The notes: a model not told the origin generated them from the sequence alone. Shown: positions 1-13,335, counted from the stretch's first letter. The stretch is 64,000 bases of DNA from Ischnura elegans (GCF_921293095.1 NC_060247.1:56765111-56829110), one strand, 5' to 3'. Translations and numbers: made by a program.

Positions 1-1436
1 ATGACCTTGAAGGCTTTAGCGTAGACTCTCTACCTGGAAGTCAATCGCCCGATAACCTATGACGGCAAAAATTACGTCTCAACCAGTATTGCTTAAAAAA
101 AACTCATTTCCACTAGCCCCACGCTTAATTAATGATCTAAATTAACTCATTCTGTTAAGGAGACGAGATAAATTACTTCGGTAGGCCGGCTATCTGGACC
201 CAATGACGAGTAATACTTTTGGCCATTGCACAGCAATGGATTTTGATTAATATATAAACAAAAAAGAAGATTTGAGGCAAGCAATAATATTAATATGCGT
301 AAAATGATAGAAATTTCGTGTGTACTTAGCGCAAGTTCGTTTTATCACGAGAGCGTTTAAGATTTTTGATTAGGCTACACTGCGTTGCAATGTTTCCCCG
401 AGGAACGTATTTGCGCTATATCGAAATTGCGCTAATCGAAATTGCGCTATACGAGACATCGGTGTATATTTATTGTTTTCCTTCCCTGAGGAGAAGAGAA
501 TGTCATCCATCACCAAAAGTCTTTTACTTGGTCAGCTTGCCAAACAATATCTTAATCTAACTTTCCTGCGTACTGATAAGATTTTATCAGACGTTCCAGC
601 AATATATTTTGGTGGCCTGCATTGCTCAGTCATCAGCCTTGTGGGCTGGCAGGCAGGATAAGCAATGGGTAACTAAGAGACCAAATGGGAATTTGATATT
701 TTTTAAAGAAAGAGAACCACTTACAGAAGTGTTGTCATTTTATAGTGGCCAGGTATGAGAAGAGTAGGGTCTCTTGAAGCCACTCTAGGACCTTCAAAGC
801 CTTAGGAAATTGCCTTCTGAGGCTCATCAGTTATCCATCACTGGTATTCTGTTCCACTACCTAGTGGTTGTCATTTCCAGCAAGTTTGTTTCCTAATAGA
901 TATGTATTCTCTTCAATGACTCTTAATGACTGTGTACTTAAAAGGAAATGTTGGGGAAATGATTGAGGTGTCTCATAAAATTTGGAAAAGGGCGAAGGTT
1001 GGTGAATTTGACCATGGTCAGTGCATACCTTATGGACCATTATATTTCTGCTCATTTTGACCGTATTTGCTAAATTTTTCAATTTATCCAGTGGGTGAAA
1101 ATAAGGATGGTGTGATTTCTCAGCTTTCATTTTCATTAAAAATTTCGTTGCTCCTGAAAGTTAATCTGATGGTGGAATATGTAGGTGAAAGAGACAGTTT
1201 TTGTCTGGGAGATATCGGAGAATTTCTACTCCACAGCCCTGTGGCAACAATGATATTATTCATAATGCCTTGCCTTTTGGTAAATTAAATCTTTTCATAT
1301 CCACCCTAAACAGCATTTAAAGGTAAAAGAACAGCTAATATTTTTTTTCTGAAATGTATGTACTATCCAAAATTGTGTGTGGCTCAAAAATATATTATTA
1401 ATGTGCATCATGAATCACATTTTGTTTCTTTATAAG
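1..1436. other. No gene recognised; probable MIPEP intron
   Basis: AT-rich sequence before the first visible MIPEP exon. Because that exon begins inside a codon, at least the part just upstream is intron. I searched for the preceding MIPEP block (HRALRG-like junction) and found no candidate. Short open frames at 366-661 and 861-1288 resemble no known family. Confidence 0.5.
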
Positions 1437-4400
1437 GGCTCTAAGAGGAAGTTTGGCTGGAGATCCTCAGACTGTTTCTGAATTTATCAGCGGCTTATCT
1501 AAAGAGCTTGGAGGAAGAGCTTTGGAAGAACTAGAAGCTATGAAGAAAATAAAAATGTCAGACAATCCATACTCTAAGGTAATGGACTCTAGTTATCACT
1601 TGGACTATAATACTTTCATGAAATAGCATTTTTGAGATTCCATTGACTTTGATAGGTCTGACAAATCTTAGTACCCAACCCTTAATGCTTTGATAGTGAG
1701 TGGAATCCTGCAATCTGTATAAGTGACAATAGTCTGTGATTAAATTGAACTGAGCCATGTTGAAAAAGAAATATTCAAGTGTTTGCTAATAAGTTTGATT
1801 GAATGTAGGATTGTGTACCTTTTACTCCTTTAGGATATATATCCATGGGATGTGCCATATTATGTAAACAAACTGAGGAGGAGATGGTTGGGTGCCGTGG
1901 ACTCTGAAATTTGCCCATACTTCTCATTAGGAGCTTGTATGCAAGGATTGAACTTGCTGTTGCAATCTATTTATGGTGTCTCTTTGCACCGTGAAGAAAT
2001 GGAACCTGGAGAATCTTGGTCTCCAGATGTACATAAACTTGCTGTGAAAGAAGAGGATGGGTCTCTATTGGGACATATTTACTGTGATTTTTTTGAACGT
2101 GCTGGCAAGCCTGCTCAAGACTGCCATTTCACTATTCGTGGGGGAAGAAGATTGCCTGATGGATCGTATCAGGTTAGTGAATTCATGCTGCAGTGTTACT
2201 CCAAGAGTTTTGATTGGATGGTATTTGCATTATTGAGTAGGAATATTGTAAACTGTGTAAAACCATCAATAGAAGATTTTTGAATTAATTTGAGGATCTG
2301 TGTATAATTTGAAAAACCATCCAATGGTAAACAAAACTGATTTTGATATCTATTTTTGAAACCTTAGTAATGTAAATTCAGAAAATCAGTCAAAATGGCT
2401 TTTGTGATTTCCTCCACTTTTTCCCAAAACTAAAGTTGTAAAACTGCATTTGAAGCATAAATATGAAGTCATGTTGAGGTCAGGACCGTGGGAATTCAAA
2501 GGAATACCATTCAAAAAGTGTAGATTTGACAAAATATGTACTGAATGAGATTGCTGAAATGTTTGCTGGAAATAAGTATGGAAATCCTTTCCGTTTTGGT
2601 AGCATTGATGAGACCAGGGGGTGTGCCAGTAAGTTTCCTTTTTTGAGTGAAAATATATGCTATTTCAATCATATGATCGGGCAGCTCCCTCTATTGCCTC
2701 GGAAAATTATCATATTACTGTACCTGATAAATTGAGGTGGTATGCTTTATTTAAAGGGAATCTGGGTGGACTATTTACTTTGTTAATCAATTAAATTGAA
2801 GTTTTTGTCGATGAGAGGTTTATTTTCACGGTTTCCTGTATATATAAAGTGATTCTGTATACTTTTAGAGAAGTTTGTAAATTGGTGTTTTCACAAATCA
2901 GAGGCTCATAAATTGGAGGTTCTAGAATTGATAGTTTGAGGTGTGAATTTGTGAAATTGCTTCATTGTGAATCAAAAAGCCTTGTAAATTTCACATAAAT
3001 AATTTTAATATCGACCAGCTTCGTCGCTATATGATACCAAGTGTCAGTGTTTCACCCACCAGCCCATCAAGCTCCACATGGTAAATGCAATTAACCAACT
3101 TATGAAAATTGAATCTGCCTCCAACAAAGGTCCTACGATGATGATGAGTTTCTAATTTACAGATGTAGTCAACATGCTGATGTAAAATTTCTGTATGAGA
3201 ACACCATAATTTGTAGGACCAACCATAAAGCTCTAAATTAGAAATTCATCATAGGACCTTTGTTGGTCGCAGATTAAATGTTCGTAAGTTGGTTTATTAC
3301 ATTTATCATGAGGAGCTTAATGGCTTAGTGCATGAAGCAGTGGGCTATGAAATAGCCTCCAGCTCAAACCCTGTATGAAGCCTTAGGACATTCTTGTACA
3401 AAATATCCTTTCATTTCATTGAGGCCCATAGTGAGAAACTGGCCTCTATTGTGTGTAATGTATGTTTTTTGGCCTTGTTGGGGCTGAGCTTTATCTACAT
3501 CTTTCCTAGCCAATCTTTCGATTGAAGCAATGAGTGACTGATGTTTATCTTAGCTCTTAAATTCTCAATATTTCATTCTTAAGTGGTGATCTTGTATTTT
3601 TCAGGATCCGATTGTTGTGGTGATGCTTGGTCTTCCATCTCCAGGCTGGGGTCAACCAGCCCTCCTAAATCCATCTACTGTTGACAATCTGTTTCATGAG
3701 ATGGGGCATGCTATGCACTCAATGTTCGCTCGTACAACCCATCAGCATGTGTCTGGAACAAGATGCTCTACTGATTTTGCTGAAGTACCATCAGTACTTA
3801 TGGAATATTTTGCCTCTGATGTGAAGGTAATGTCTGTACTTTTTTAAAGTTCAGACTCTTTATTTAATTAGATTTTTGTATCTATACTAGCTGACCCTGC
3901 GAACTTCATACTAACTATTAATAGCTGTACAATTTAGTTACACCATTTATTAATCAAGAGCAGCTGTACTGATTTTAATAATACAGTAAAACCTCTATGT
4001 AGTGAACCTCTTTACATCGTAAACCTCCATACTTCGTACCAACCCTCTGGTCCCGTCAGATTTACATGTAAATTTATAGGAAAACCTCTATATAGTGAAC
4101 CTCTTTATCTCGTAAAACCTCCATACATCGTACCAACAAGACAGCCCCGAGGCGGCCTAACTACCTCCGCAAATCGTACCGAGACAACTAGAGACCATTA
4201 ATGCAGCCGCGATTACCTACACGGAATGACAGTTTCAGCAATAAATGTTTCACGCTTATTTTTTTCTTATACACCTTAAATAATTTTCACATTAACCATT
4301 AGTTAGGGCATCCAACTATCCTAATAATATTAAGTGACGGCAAATGAAGACAGAACACATCGTTTTCTCTCGAATCACGGTCAAAATCGCACGATAACAC

Positions 4401-7400
4401 TCGCTTTCTTTTACTGATGGCTTTATTTCTTGTAAGTGCCTACATACTATGTTCAGTTAATAAAAGAGGCGACCAGCGCAGCCTATAATCACTAGCTGAC
4501 GGAAATATTTCAACTAACTTCACTCCCATCCATGGAGACTGAATTACTCTACCGCACTGCTACTTCCGCTTCTAAAATTAAAATATTTCGAGAATTTTCC
4601 GCGACTTGAAATTAATGAAATACAGTTTCGTAATTATTTTATACCCATATTTCCCGGTGTAGCACTTTCTTACTACCGCCTTGGTAATTTTTTCGATGCT
4701 TTCGTGAACGATCGTAGTTTAAAATTTATTGCACTTAGCGACAGTCATATGTCTTGCCTGCGTAATTATGCCGCGAAATCTGACTATTCCATCGGGAGTC
4801 CGGGACGTCAATTTCTAGCAATACTGAACGAACATCAATCCATGCGCGGCAGTTTTAGGTGAAGGAGGCAGCTAATTAGCTGATACGCGGTAGGGCAATG
4901 AAATTTTTTACCGTCGCCGCCGCATTCTGAAGTAGTTCGCCTAGCATTCTCACCGGGAAATCACGTCCTTTCGCAGACCTAGCGTATCTGTGTGCCCTCG
5001 ACAGAGTTTCTTCGGAACGCTACGTGCATTGTATTTTGGAGAGAGGGAATTCAACAAAATTTTCAAAATTACGCTCAATTTTTTGTCTATATTTTTGCGG
5101 TAGTCACGTGTTTATATTTTATTTTTATAATCTTTAACAAGTCACATGTTATAAGCATGATAAGTCAATTCTAAAAGATATAATAAGGAGTATTTTCAAT
5201 TATTTGCCATAAATATGAAAATTACTTAATTAATCATAGGCTGATGATGGATTCGAGAAATAAAAGAAGGCGACTGCTTGACATTACCACATAATTAGCA
5301 ATTTTCCTAGCCATCAACGAGGACAGGCAGAAGGCAGTGACCTTTGGAATACCATCATTCACCCTCACATCTATTTTTAAAACAGAAGAAACTAGCTAGG
5401 CTGCACAAATAAAAAAACTCAGGCAGTTAAATACGAGGATGAAGAAATTATATTTAGAAATATAAAACTATTGTTCTTTCCTCCGAACACTATTAGCAAA
5501 TTACAACCCTTAGACCAGGGAATTATTTCTTAGGTCAAAAGGCATTAACGAAAACAGCCAGTGATTTATTTACAGTGAAAATGGCATTAAAAAGTGCTCG
5601 TGAAATTGAAAACATTATTTCGAAAGAGTTTGAAAAAAATTTTAAGCAAACCCATTAACTAATTTATTTTCTAAAAAGGCCTCTTGAACAATTTACTTTT
5701 ACCTTTGTGTAACCATTAAATTGTAAATATATGTTCACTTATGCATACCTATATATTTAAATATATTAATATAATGGCTTAAAAGACAGTAGCACCTTTC
5801 ATTTCCCAAGGATATGAAAAAAAGTGCCTACCACTAAAACCTCTCCATACATCAAATTGCCCAAATTTTGGTCCCCTCCATTACGATGTAAAAAGGTTTT
5901 ACTGTATTTAGATTACGGCAATAAAATAATAAAAAAACATAAATAAGCATAACAATGACTTGTTAGAAGTATATTTTCTTTATTCAAACTACAATGGGGA
6001 AGTAGACCAAGGCACGACGTACAGAGTTTTTCAATGAATTTTCTAATTTTTTTTTTAACTTAGGAAATTTAAGACACTGTGGTCTTATAAAGCAATTATT
6101 AATGTCAAACCCGTTATTGGAGCAAGTTTACGCCACGCTAGACCGATACTTGACTAACGCTCAAAATCTTGTGAAAATAGCCCCTAGGGAGCAGAATTAA
6201 TATGTCATATACTCGTGGCATGCTAGTTGTGACTCCGTTCGGGGAAGTGCATTACGTGAATGTACCTTGGCACCTACACATTCAGGTTTAATCTCGTGAG
6301 TTTAGCACCTTCTGAAATATGACAGTTTTTGTATTTTTTTTATCAGGTGCAAGGTAAATATAGCAAAGTGAAGAAATAGATTAAGCAGATGGTTTACCTA
6401 CTCGTAAACATACTACATATTAAATATTGGGTTTTTCAGGAGCATATGAAAAATTGACCTTGTGATTTGTTAATCATCATCACAAATGCAACACCAACTG
6501 GAATAGGGTAGTTTCCTATTATATTTTTATTGCCTAAATTGAAAGATTATTACACCTGGAGTACGCATTTCATGCTTTTAGATTTTTTATTGATGATATC
6601 TATTTTTTTGCAATTAAATGAAAAGTGAAAATTTTCAAGCGCACGAAAATGCGACGGCTAAGTATGAATGCTGGGAAAACCCTGTGTGACGTCATTCTGG
6701 TTCCCGCTGTCATGTGAGAAGTGACCTGGGGCGAGGCTTTGAGTGCTGATACGATGCAAGCTGCTAGCAGGTAGCGGAGTACCCTGCTAGCAGGTAGCGC
6801 TTGGCTTAAATAAGGATTATTGATACCCTATCAAATGAAGGAAACTTTCCGACCTAAGGCAATTTGAATAGATGATTATTGAGAGATGTTTCCCTGAGCT
6901 CTGTGCCTCATGCATTCATTGGTAATCTCAAATGATGTAAAACTTGTATCTACTCATGTAGAATCTTGGTCCCTGTGACATCACGTGGAGTGGCATCGCA
7001 TGGGCGCCAATGAGTCCTTTTTTCAAATACGGTTAAAATTGGCCATTGCCATTCCTCTAAACTGGGATTTCTAAAATCAAATAATTTGTATATTATGAAT
7101 ACAATAATGGTGGGTAGCGAATCGCAATCAATGCCTTTCGTTTTCTTTGATAAAGGAAATTACCCTATTCGTTTAAGCTCAAAATGGTGTAGTGGTAATA
7201 ATCGTCCGTCGTAATGCAAACCACCCCCCAGGGCGCTACCCCGCACTGCGGCTCCGCTGAGGTATGGCTCGCAACACTTACTAGAGACTTCTCCTCCACC
7301 CCCTCCCCTCCCTCAGCAAAGACTTTGCTCCTGCTTGCAAGATTTACATGCTAGTGGTACAGAATTGAAAGGGTTGTTCCACTTGTGTCATGATTAATGT

Positions 7401-9837
7401 TTTTAAAGCCTACAATGTCAATCTTAACCCTTCAATGCCGTCCTATTTGCTGTTCGCCGAACCCTTAGACCTTAGTTTGCTGCCACCATACGACCGCGCA
7501 CCATTACAGCATTTTCTAAAACAGAGAAACCCAAGGCAGCGGGTTATGCGACAGTATAATGGTAAAGTTGAGATCATGGAATCTTCGGAATGAGAACTTC
7601 CTCATCTTTGAATTTTCCATTGAGTGTTGTCACGTGAATCACATTTATTATCAGTTTTTTTAATCACCGATGCATTCCGTTGGATAGTTTTGGTTGGTTT
7701 AGGTTTTGAAAGATCATGAACACAGAGCCTACCTTTAGCTGTAAATTGTGCCGTGGTAAGCCAGGTACGTCTAAGGACTTTAAATATTCAGATAGATAGT
7801 TGGTGACCTCATCTTTGTGTGTTACACAGTTAAAACATTTGAATTCATGCAAAGTACCAACTATTTGACCCTGATTTAGTTTGAGTCATCCACATCTTCG
7901 TTCTTGGCTGTCAAAATTGCTCGCTCAATCAACCATTTGTGAATTTTGTGGTGATCAATCATATTCAGGAACACTTTGTAGATGAGCTCACCTTCAGATG
8001 AAACTAATTTGCAAACATTCCAAGGAAGTGAAATCAAACTGCTCGATTCGTCCACAGGAACATGGACATTACCGATTGTCAACAATTGCTTGGAGATTTG
8101 TTTATAAACATGGTAGTGAAGTGTCAACTTGAGCTGGGCTTACAATTAGCTCAAATTAAATTTTTGTAATACAATTTCAGTATTTTGAATATATTTAACA
8201 ATTAAAATGTTATGTTGTTGCGAAGTTCAGTCATTTAATTGGTAAAAACAAAACAAATAATTTTATTTGTAGTTTGGACCGACTTATCAATTGTTATAGT
8301 GTTACTAACTCCTAAAAACATATCCCTAAGAAAAAGATGAATGAAACTTTTCCTATTTTTTAATGTTATATATGTTATCCGGGGCTGTGACAAATCCATA
8401 GAACCTAGTATCATTAAAATTGGTGCCGCCATTCTCGAGTTAAAAGTGTTCTAACTAACACGATTTTCGACTTTCTTTTATATATGTATATAGATTTGAA
8501 TTTTGATGTCCTTTCTTGAATACAAAGAAAAGTACAGGTTTTGGAGCACCTTTTTGAAAATAATCCTTGCATTTTTTTAAATTCTTAACTTTGTTTGTAA
8601 ATATGTAGAAAGGATGATTCCTGCCAACTGCTAAGGATCATTTCTGTGATGGTTATGCTTTAAAGTAAATGTGTTTAAGTTTTGCAACCATGACCTAGTC
8701 CTGACTCATGGCAATTCTAGAAATTTTGACTGTGTTAGCTCATTGTTATTGCAAATCTATTCCCATGGGTTGCTTAGTTGATATACTTGTTGTCATCCTT
8801 TGATTTTATACTTTTGTGTACATGTTTTTTCATGGCGAATTTCACTCTTGATGTTTATTTGTTATGAATTGTATATTGAAATTGCTGGTATTTTTTTAGT
8901 TTTAAGATTTTTGAAATTAATTTAAATTCTCTCATCAACTTTTAAGGTTTTGAGTAGTTTTGCCCATCACTACCAGACTGGAGAAGAAATTCCAAAAAAC
9001 CTTGTGAATCGATTATGTGCATCAAAGCATCTTTTCTCTTGCTCAGAGATGGTTACTCAAGTTTTTTACTCTGACCTTGATCAAGAATACCACTCCATTT
9101 GGCCACCAAGTGATGGATGTAGTACCAGTGATGTTTTAGCTAAAGTTCAAAGTCGGCATTCTGGCCTATTGCCTCTAGTCCCTGATACGGTGAGTGCTAT
9201 AACTAATCCCTGGTAGAAATAGCGAAGCTATCTTGAGCACTAGGAATTAACACTTTGTCCTGGTAAAAGTTCTAACTAGAATTGTTAGATACAAATCTCT
9301 TTTAAAAAATAACTGAAACAAATCCAGCTGTTTTGGCTGTTATTGGCAAGTGTTGTTATTGCTATTTTTTAAACTTTCACTTAGGTTTATTTATTTTTTA
9401 TAAATGTAGATTTGAGATAATACTGAGAGGAATTTTTAATATAATCAAAGCTCAATGATTATGCTATTGACAGTAATTCCTTTTTCTTTCAATCATCTTG
9501 GTTTACAAACGTTAAATTCTCATGGATGTTCTTTCAGGCATGGCAGCTTCGTTTTGGTCACTTAGTAGGATATGGTGCCAAGTATTATTCTTATCTGATG
9601 TCACGAGCAGTAGCCTCACGTATCTGGAGTCACCAATTCAGCCAGAATCCTTTGGAACTTGGTGTTGGCAAAATGTACAGAAATACTTGTTTAGCCCATG
9701 GAGGTGGACGTCCTCCATCTCAGCTGTTGAATGAATTACTTGGTGAAGAACCAAACCCAAAAAAATTGAGTGACTCTTTAATTGATGAACAGGATTCACA
9801 TTTGGAGAAAACCAGAATGGTGTTGCAAGGAAGTTAA
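1437..9837 (+). CDS. MIPEP: Mitochondrial intermediate peptidase, C-terminal exons (gene continues upstream of window)
   Basis: M3-family zinc metallopeptidase that, in the mitochondrial matrix, removes an octapeptide from imported precursors already cut by the main processing peptidase. Five exons are visible: 1437-1578, 1834-2172, 3605-3826, 8947-9189 and 9538-9837 (stop 9835-9837). All have GT-AG borders and join in frame to 414 residues, the C-terminal 58% of a protein usually near 710 residues. The first visible exon starts inside a codon (ALRGSLAG region), so at least one upstream exon with the targeting peptide lies outside; I could not find it in 1-1436. The zinc site HEMGH is at 3695-3709, and the third ligand Glu lies 25 residues after the second His (DFAEVPS). 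Other family blocks are [34 protein letters not shown] and [18 protein letters not shown]. Intron 4 is 5.1 kb of transposon debris; the rest are short to medium. Identity is very secure; expression is not shown. Confidence 0.95.
3018..3362. repeat. Foldback (imperfect palindrome) element in MIPEP intron 3
   Basis: Two arms of about 130-150 bases are inverted copies of each other, separated by about 60 bases near 3160-3220. The best-matched core pairs 3061-3160 with 3230-3325, for example CAACAAAGGTCCTA at the left against its complement at the right. The outer parts pair with gaps. No coding capacity. The structure is that of a foldback miniature DNA element; no target duplication could be placed with confidence. 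Confidence 0.65.
3984..5904 (+). mobile_element. pogo/Tigger-like DNA transposon, deletion derivative
   Basis: Terminal inverted repeat CAGTAAAACCT at 3984 with its complement ending at 5904, flanked by TA on both sides (3982-3983 and 5905-5906). Length 1921 bases. The left end holds a partial direct repeat of about 90 bases (3990-4060 and 4080-4140), as is common in Tigger subtermini. Plus-strand remnants of transposase are visible: a helix-turn-helix-like [16 protein letters not shown] near 5350 and, soon after, [17 protein letters not shown] near 5490, the block just before the last catalytic residue. Most of the catalytic domain between them is missing and stops intervene, so it is not autonomous. 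It sits inside the older Helitron sequence. Confidence 0.8.
6501..7170. mobile_element. 670-bp inverted-repeat element, family not identified
   Basis: GAATAGGGTAGTTTCCT at the left is matched by GAATAGGGTAATTTCCT on the opposite strand at the right end, 16 of 17 bases. No transposase is seen inside. A short direct repeat, GCTAGCAGGTAGCG, occurs twice near 6763 and 6786. Probably a non-autonomous DNA element inserted into the Helitron remnant of MIPEP intron 4; no target duplication was resolved. Confidence 0.5.
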
Positions 9838-10108
9838 AACTACTGTACTGACATTAGATACTGTGTTCAATCAGGGGTGGCTCTTTGAAAAATACTTTTA
9901 TGCTATATCAATATTTTGATTCTTCATAAAATACTCATTGCCATCTGGAGAATGCTCACTTTTACTAAGAGTGAAATTCTATGTAGGTATGTACTTAATC
10001 TCATCCAAAGTCCATTATCGCTGCCAAATTATATTTGTATTCATGAAGGAGCTCCTGACAAATGTTGTAAATAGTATGTAGTTGGTTACTTTTTAACTGT
10101 TGACACTT

Positions 10109-10114
10109 AATAAA
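10109..10114 (+). terminator. Candidate polyadenylation signal of MIPEP
   Basis: An AATAAA hexamer about 270 bases after the MIPEP stop codon, in AT-rich sequence followed by T-rich and GT-rich stretches. It is the first good hexamer after the stop and gives a 3' UTR of ordinary length. No transcript evidence is available. Confidence 0.45.
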
Positions 10115-12559
10115 TTATATGATGTTAGTGATTTATTTGAAGATTTTTTAACAAAATGTCTTTATGGAGTCGTGTGACTTTTAAATCCCTGTGTAGGCAA
10201 CATGATGGTTAAAATGTTGGTATGCTATTCTTAAATGAGAAAAATTGTCAGAAAAGTATCAGATAATGGTTCCACTACACAATGCAGTTAGTCATCGTCT
10301 GTCTCTTGTGGTGATATTTGATTTAAATATTGATGTAACCAAAGTTAAGCATATTATTATGGTCATGAGGCCAACTTGGTTTTGTAGAGTTCTTACCATT
10401 GAATTGGTCAAATGGGAGAAGGGTTCTAAGTGAATAAGAAACCAGAGAAAAAGTCAAATAATTTTTGCAATATTACATGATGAAAGGTGAATCCCATCCT
10501 GATATCAGGGGCATACACATGAGGCTCTTTGTGAGGTCCCAGTCCCCTTCCCAAAATAGGGAAAATAAATTGAAAATTAAAGGACCATTGTCTAAATTAA
10601 TTAATCAAGTGCAACACCTTGGTCGTAATACACCCACATAATAATAATTATTTTTATATTTAACACTGCCGCTTTGGTCAAAATGTCCTAAACGTTTACT
10701 TCATCTTCATGCTGTTTCGGTCGTAATGACACAAGAATGAGTCACTAATTTGGCCTCTCATAGCTCGCCGTTGGTCACAGCTACTTTGGTGCCTCGTATA
10801 TGACGTGACCAACTAGATGTTCATAGCCGAATGCACATGAAAACTAAAGGATCCAAGTGTTAAAGCGAAAGGAAAAAGACATTAGGCACAATGGAGGAAT
10901 TCATCGAAAAATCCACTGCAGGGAACGTGTTAAATATCATGGAGCATCCACATTTTACATGATGTAACCTAATCTGACATTGATCTTAGACCTCCTAACA
11001 ATATTGATTCATGATTTTAAGTTCTCGGTTAGCAGAGAATGAGGAAAGGTAGAGAGAAAGAAATCTGAAGAGCCAAAATTGCCGGACTGAATTTGAGGAG
11101 AAAGTATTCCTGACAGGTGCATTTAACTCTCGTCACCGAGGTTATGCTCTTCTTGAAATGTAGGGGAAGAGTCCCAGGGGGTCATATGCCTCCCTGAAAT
11201 AAGGATGAGTCACTGCCAGATATGCTCACGAGTAGCGGTTCTTAGGAAGTCCTCAAAGCTGAAGTAATACTTTATGTAGAGTATAAAAATAAATGTCTCG
11301 TCACTCACAGCTCTAGAGGTGCTGTTCTCATTGAATTGACAGCAATATTTCAAGAAAAGCAAAACCATTATTTTTAGGGTGACTGCAGTGGCTATTGGAT
11401 TGAGATGAGCTATAAATTGGCTACAGTGAAAATGTCTGAAGACGGTAAATTATGTCTATCCTCTTCACTATGATTGGCATTAGTATTTCCTGTTTTCAGG
11501 CATGCAGTGCCTTTTCGTGACATGAACGATTTCGTATCTTCTCAAATGTCTTCTGCTCTGATCTTTGTACCGGTCCGTTCCTGGGTTAACCCATTTATTC
11601 TGAATGTCGGCTATACCAGACAGGAATTTTCATACACATACGACCTAACATCGGGTATACCTGGCGTGAATTTTCCGATGTTAACAAACGAATCAGTTAT
11701 ACCAGTTTAGTCAGTCAGTTATAGTTCTTTGTTAATTCTGTGAGTTAGGAGTTTTTAAAGGATATGTATAAGAGTTATTTTTAAAAGACTTCTGGAATAA
11801 AAGTCTAAATACCTTGTGATTACCAACTTGTTATTATCAATGCTAGAAATCTGTTAAAATTCAGTAATAATTTTTAAAATGTTAGTCATTCTTCTATAAG
11901 TGTAAATTATAGAAAATCAAAAACAAAATTTATTTAAAAAAATCACTGCTAATGCAATAAGTTCACTGTGGTATCATGCTAAAAACGGGTTGTGAGGCTC
12001 TAATCCAGTGGCTGTGGTAATGTCTGGGCACCCTACGGAGGTGTGTTCCAAATCCGAGGGATGAAAATACCAAGGCAGCTTCTCTCCAAAAAATATCTCC
12101 ATACAGAGAGGTTTAAAATATCCTCATGCTATCTGCAGCACAGAAGATATTATCCTTTAGTTGATGCAAGCAGAAAAGGGTTGATTCCAAATTGTTCGAC
12201 TTTGAAAAGTGAGTAGAGAAGGGCTCTGCGAGGAGGTTCCATCAGTTGATCCACCCTGTTTCACTTGCATGGCTGAAATGTTCCCTCACAAGTCCAGTAT
12301 CTAATATGTCTTTGACGTTAATAAAAAATAATAACTAAAACAAATTATGATGGCAGCTCTCAGGATTACTGTTCAGCTTTTAGCCATGAAGCTGTTCACT
12401 GAAGGAACTACACATTAGCCAAAATAAAAAAAATTCTCTGACCTATGAAAGTATAAACAAGAGTAGAGAACAACATTGCAGCAAGCATGCTAGAATAATC
12501 TAGGTGAGTCATTTGTGATATAGCTGGGGATATTTATAGCACAAGGCACACATTAAATT

Positions 12560-12758
12560 GCCGGCCTCGGTGGCGGCGGGGTAGCGTTCCCGCCTGCCAA
12601 ACAAGAGGTCGCGGGTTCGAGTCCCGCCTGGGTAGGTTTCCCCGGTCCAGGGCATGGTCGTTTGTGTACGTTTACTTGTTAAATTTGTTGAACACCCCGG
12701 TGTAAAATGGCCAATGAGAGCTGTATCCGGTGGTTTGATAATAAAATAAAATAAACAA
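12560..12758 (+). mobile_element. tRNA-derived SINE, plus strand, copy 1
   Basis: The head is tRNA-like, with a perfect internal promoter B box GGTTCGAGTCC at 12614-12624 and an A-box-like GC-rich stretch upstream. A tRNA-unrelated body follows and it ends in an AATAAA-type simple tail near 12740-12758. The head and the GTCCAGGGCATGG segment match the SINE at 28788-28978, so both belong to one family, with different tails. Confidence 0.8.
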
Positions 12759-13187
12759 TAGCTGTAACCAGAAGTGGATTTATGCTATACATAACGGAGA
12801 TTACACAATAAGCAGAAAGAAAGAAACAAAGATGAAGCAATAATTGTGATAATATATAGGTACCAAAAAGGCAATTAGCGTAACTTTGACTCAACCAGTG
12901 CCACCATAGAAATTTAATAGATGGTTGGGTCATTTCAAATGCTCGAGTATTAAGCCTTTTCCATAATAGCTTGACATGAACGTGAAGCTGAAAACTTCGT
13001 CTCCTGTCCCAACAGATTGTTCACAGCTTACAAAAAGCTCAACTTTAAAAAAGGTATTAATAGATAAATTTTTAATTTCTCATTAAATACTACTCTTAAG
13101 TAATCTAAAATCGATTTCGCAAGTGATTTCTACCGTGAGAAGTGACTGAAGGAATATTTTTCTTTTTAGTTTGAATCAAAATAACAT

Positions 13188-13335
13188 ACTAGTCTGAATA
13201 TACTCCCCCCATTTTTTTCCAAAAATTCTAATGGTAAAAGTAAAGAGGGGAACTATATTCAGATGCATTTTAAAAATTTTTCCCGAATCTGAAGCCTTGA
13301 AATTAGGGGGGCGGGACTATATTCGAAGAAATACG
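13188..13335. repeat. Miniature inverted-repeat element, copy A
   Basis: Begins near TCTGAATATACTCCCCCC and ends GGGACTATATTCGAAGAAAT; an internal GTAAAAGTAAAG is shared with copy B at 13611. The ends are inverted relative to each other. No coding capacity. Copy A is more diverged than copy B. Confidence 0.6.

Larger units (their letters stand above)
3887..8130 (-). mobile_element. Helitron remnant, minus strand, broken up by later insertions
   Basis: The minus strand ends with GGGTCAGCTAG at 3887 followed by T, the CTAG|T signature of a Helitron 3' terminus. The sequence next to it (3887-3981, then 5907-6300) is closely similar to 18960-19886 on the plus strand, which ends the same way. At 7660-8130 the minus strand encodes two stretches resembling the Helitron PIF1-like helicase C-terminal region: [14 protein letters not shown] then [15 protein letters not shown], and [17 protein letters not shown] then [10 protein letters not shown]; they lie in different frames. 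A Tigger element (3984-5904) and an inverted-repeat element (6501-7170) interrupt it. That the helicase pieces belong to the same copy as the 3' end is inferred from orientation and order. Confidence 0.6.

Noticed and set aside
1852-2283. MIPEP exon 2 reading through past 2172
   Set aside because: A good GT donor at 2173 joins to DPIVVV at 3605, matching the family; the read-through is intron.
11474-11710. 78-codon open frame between MIPEP and CUL4
   Set aside because: No known motif; sits in repeat-rich spacer.
12560-12640. tRNA gene
   Set aside because: The tRNA-like head is followed by a SINE body and tail and recurs at 28788; it is a retroposon, not a tRNA gene.
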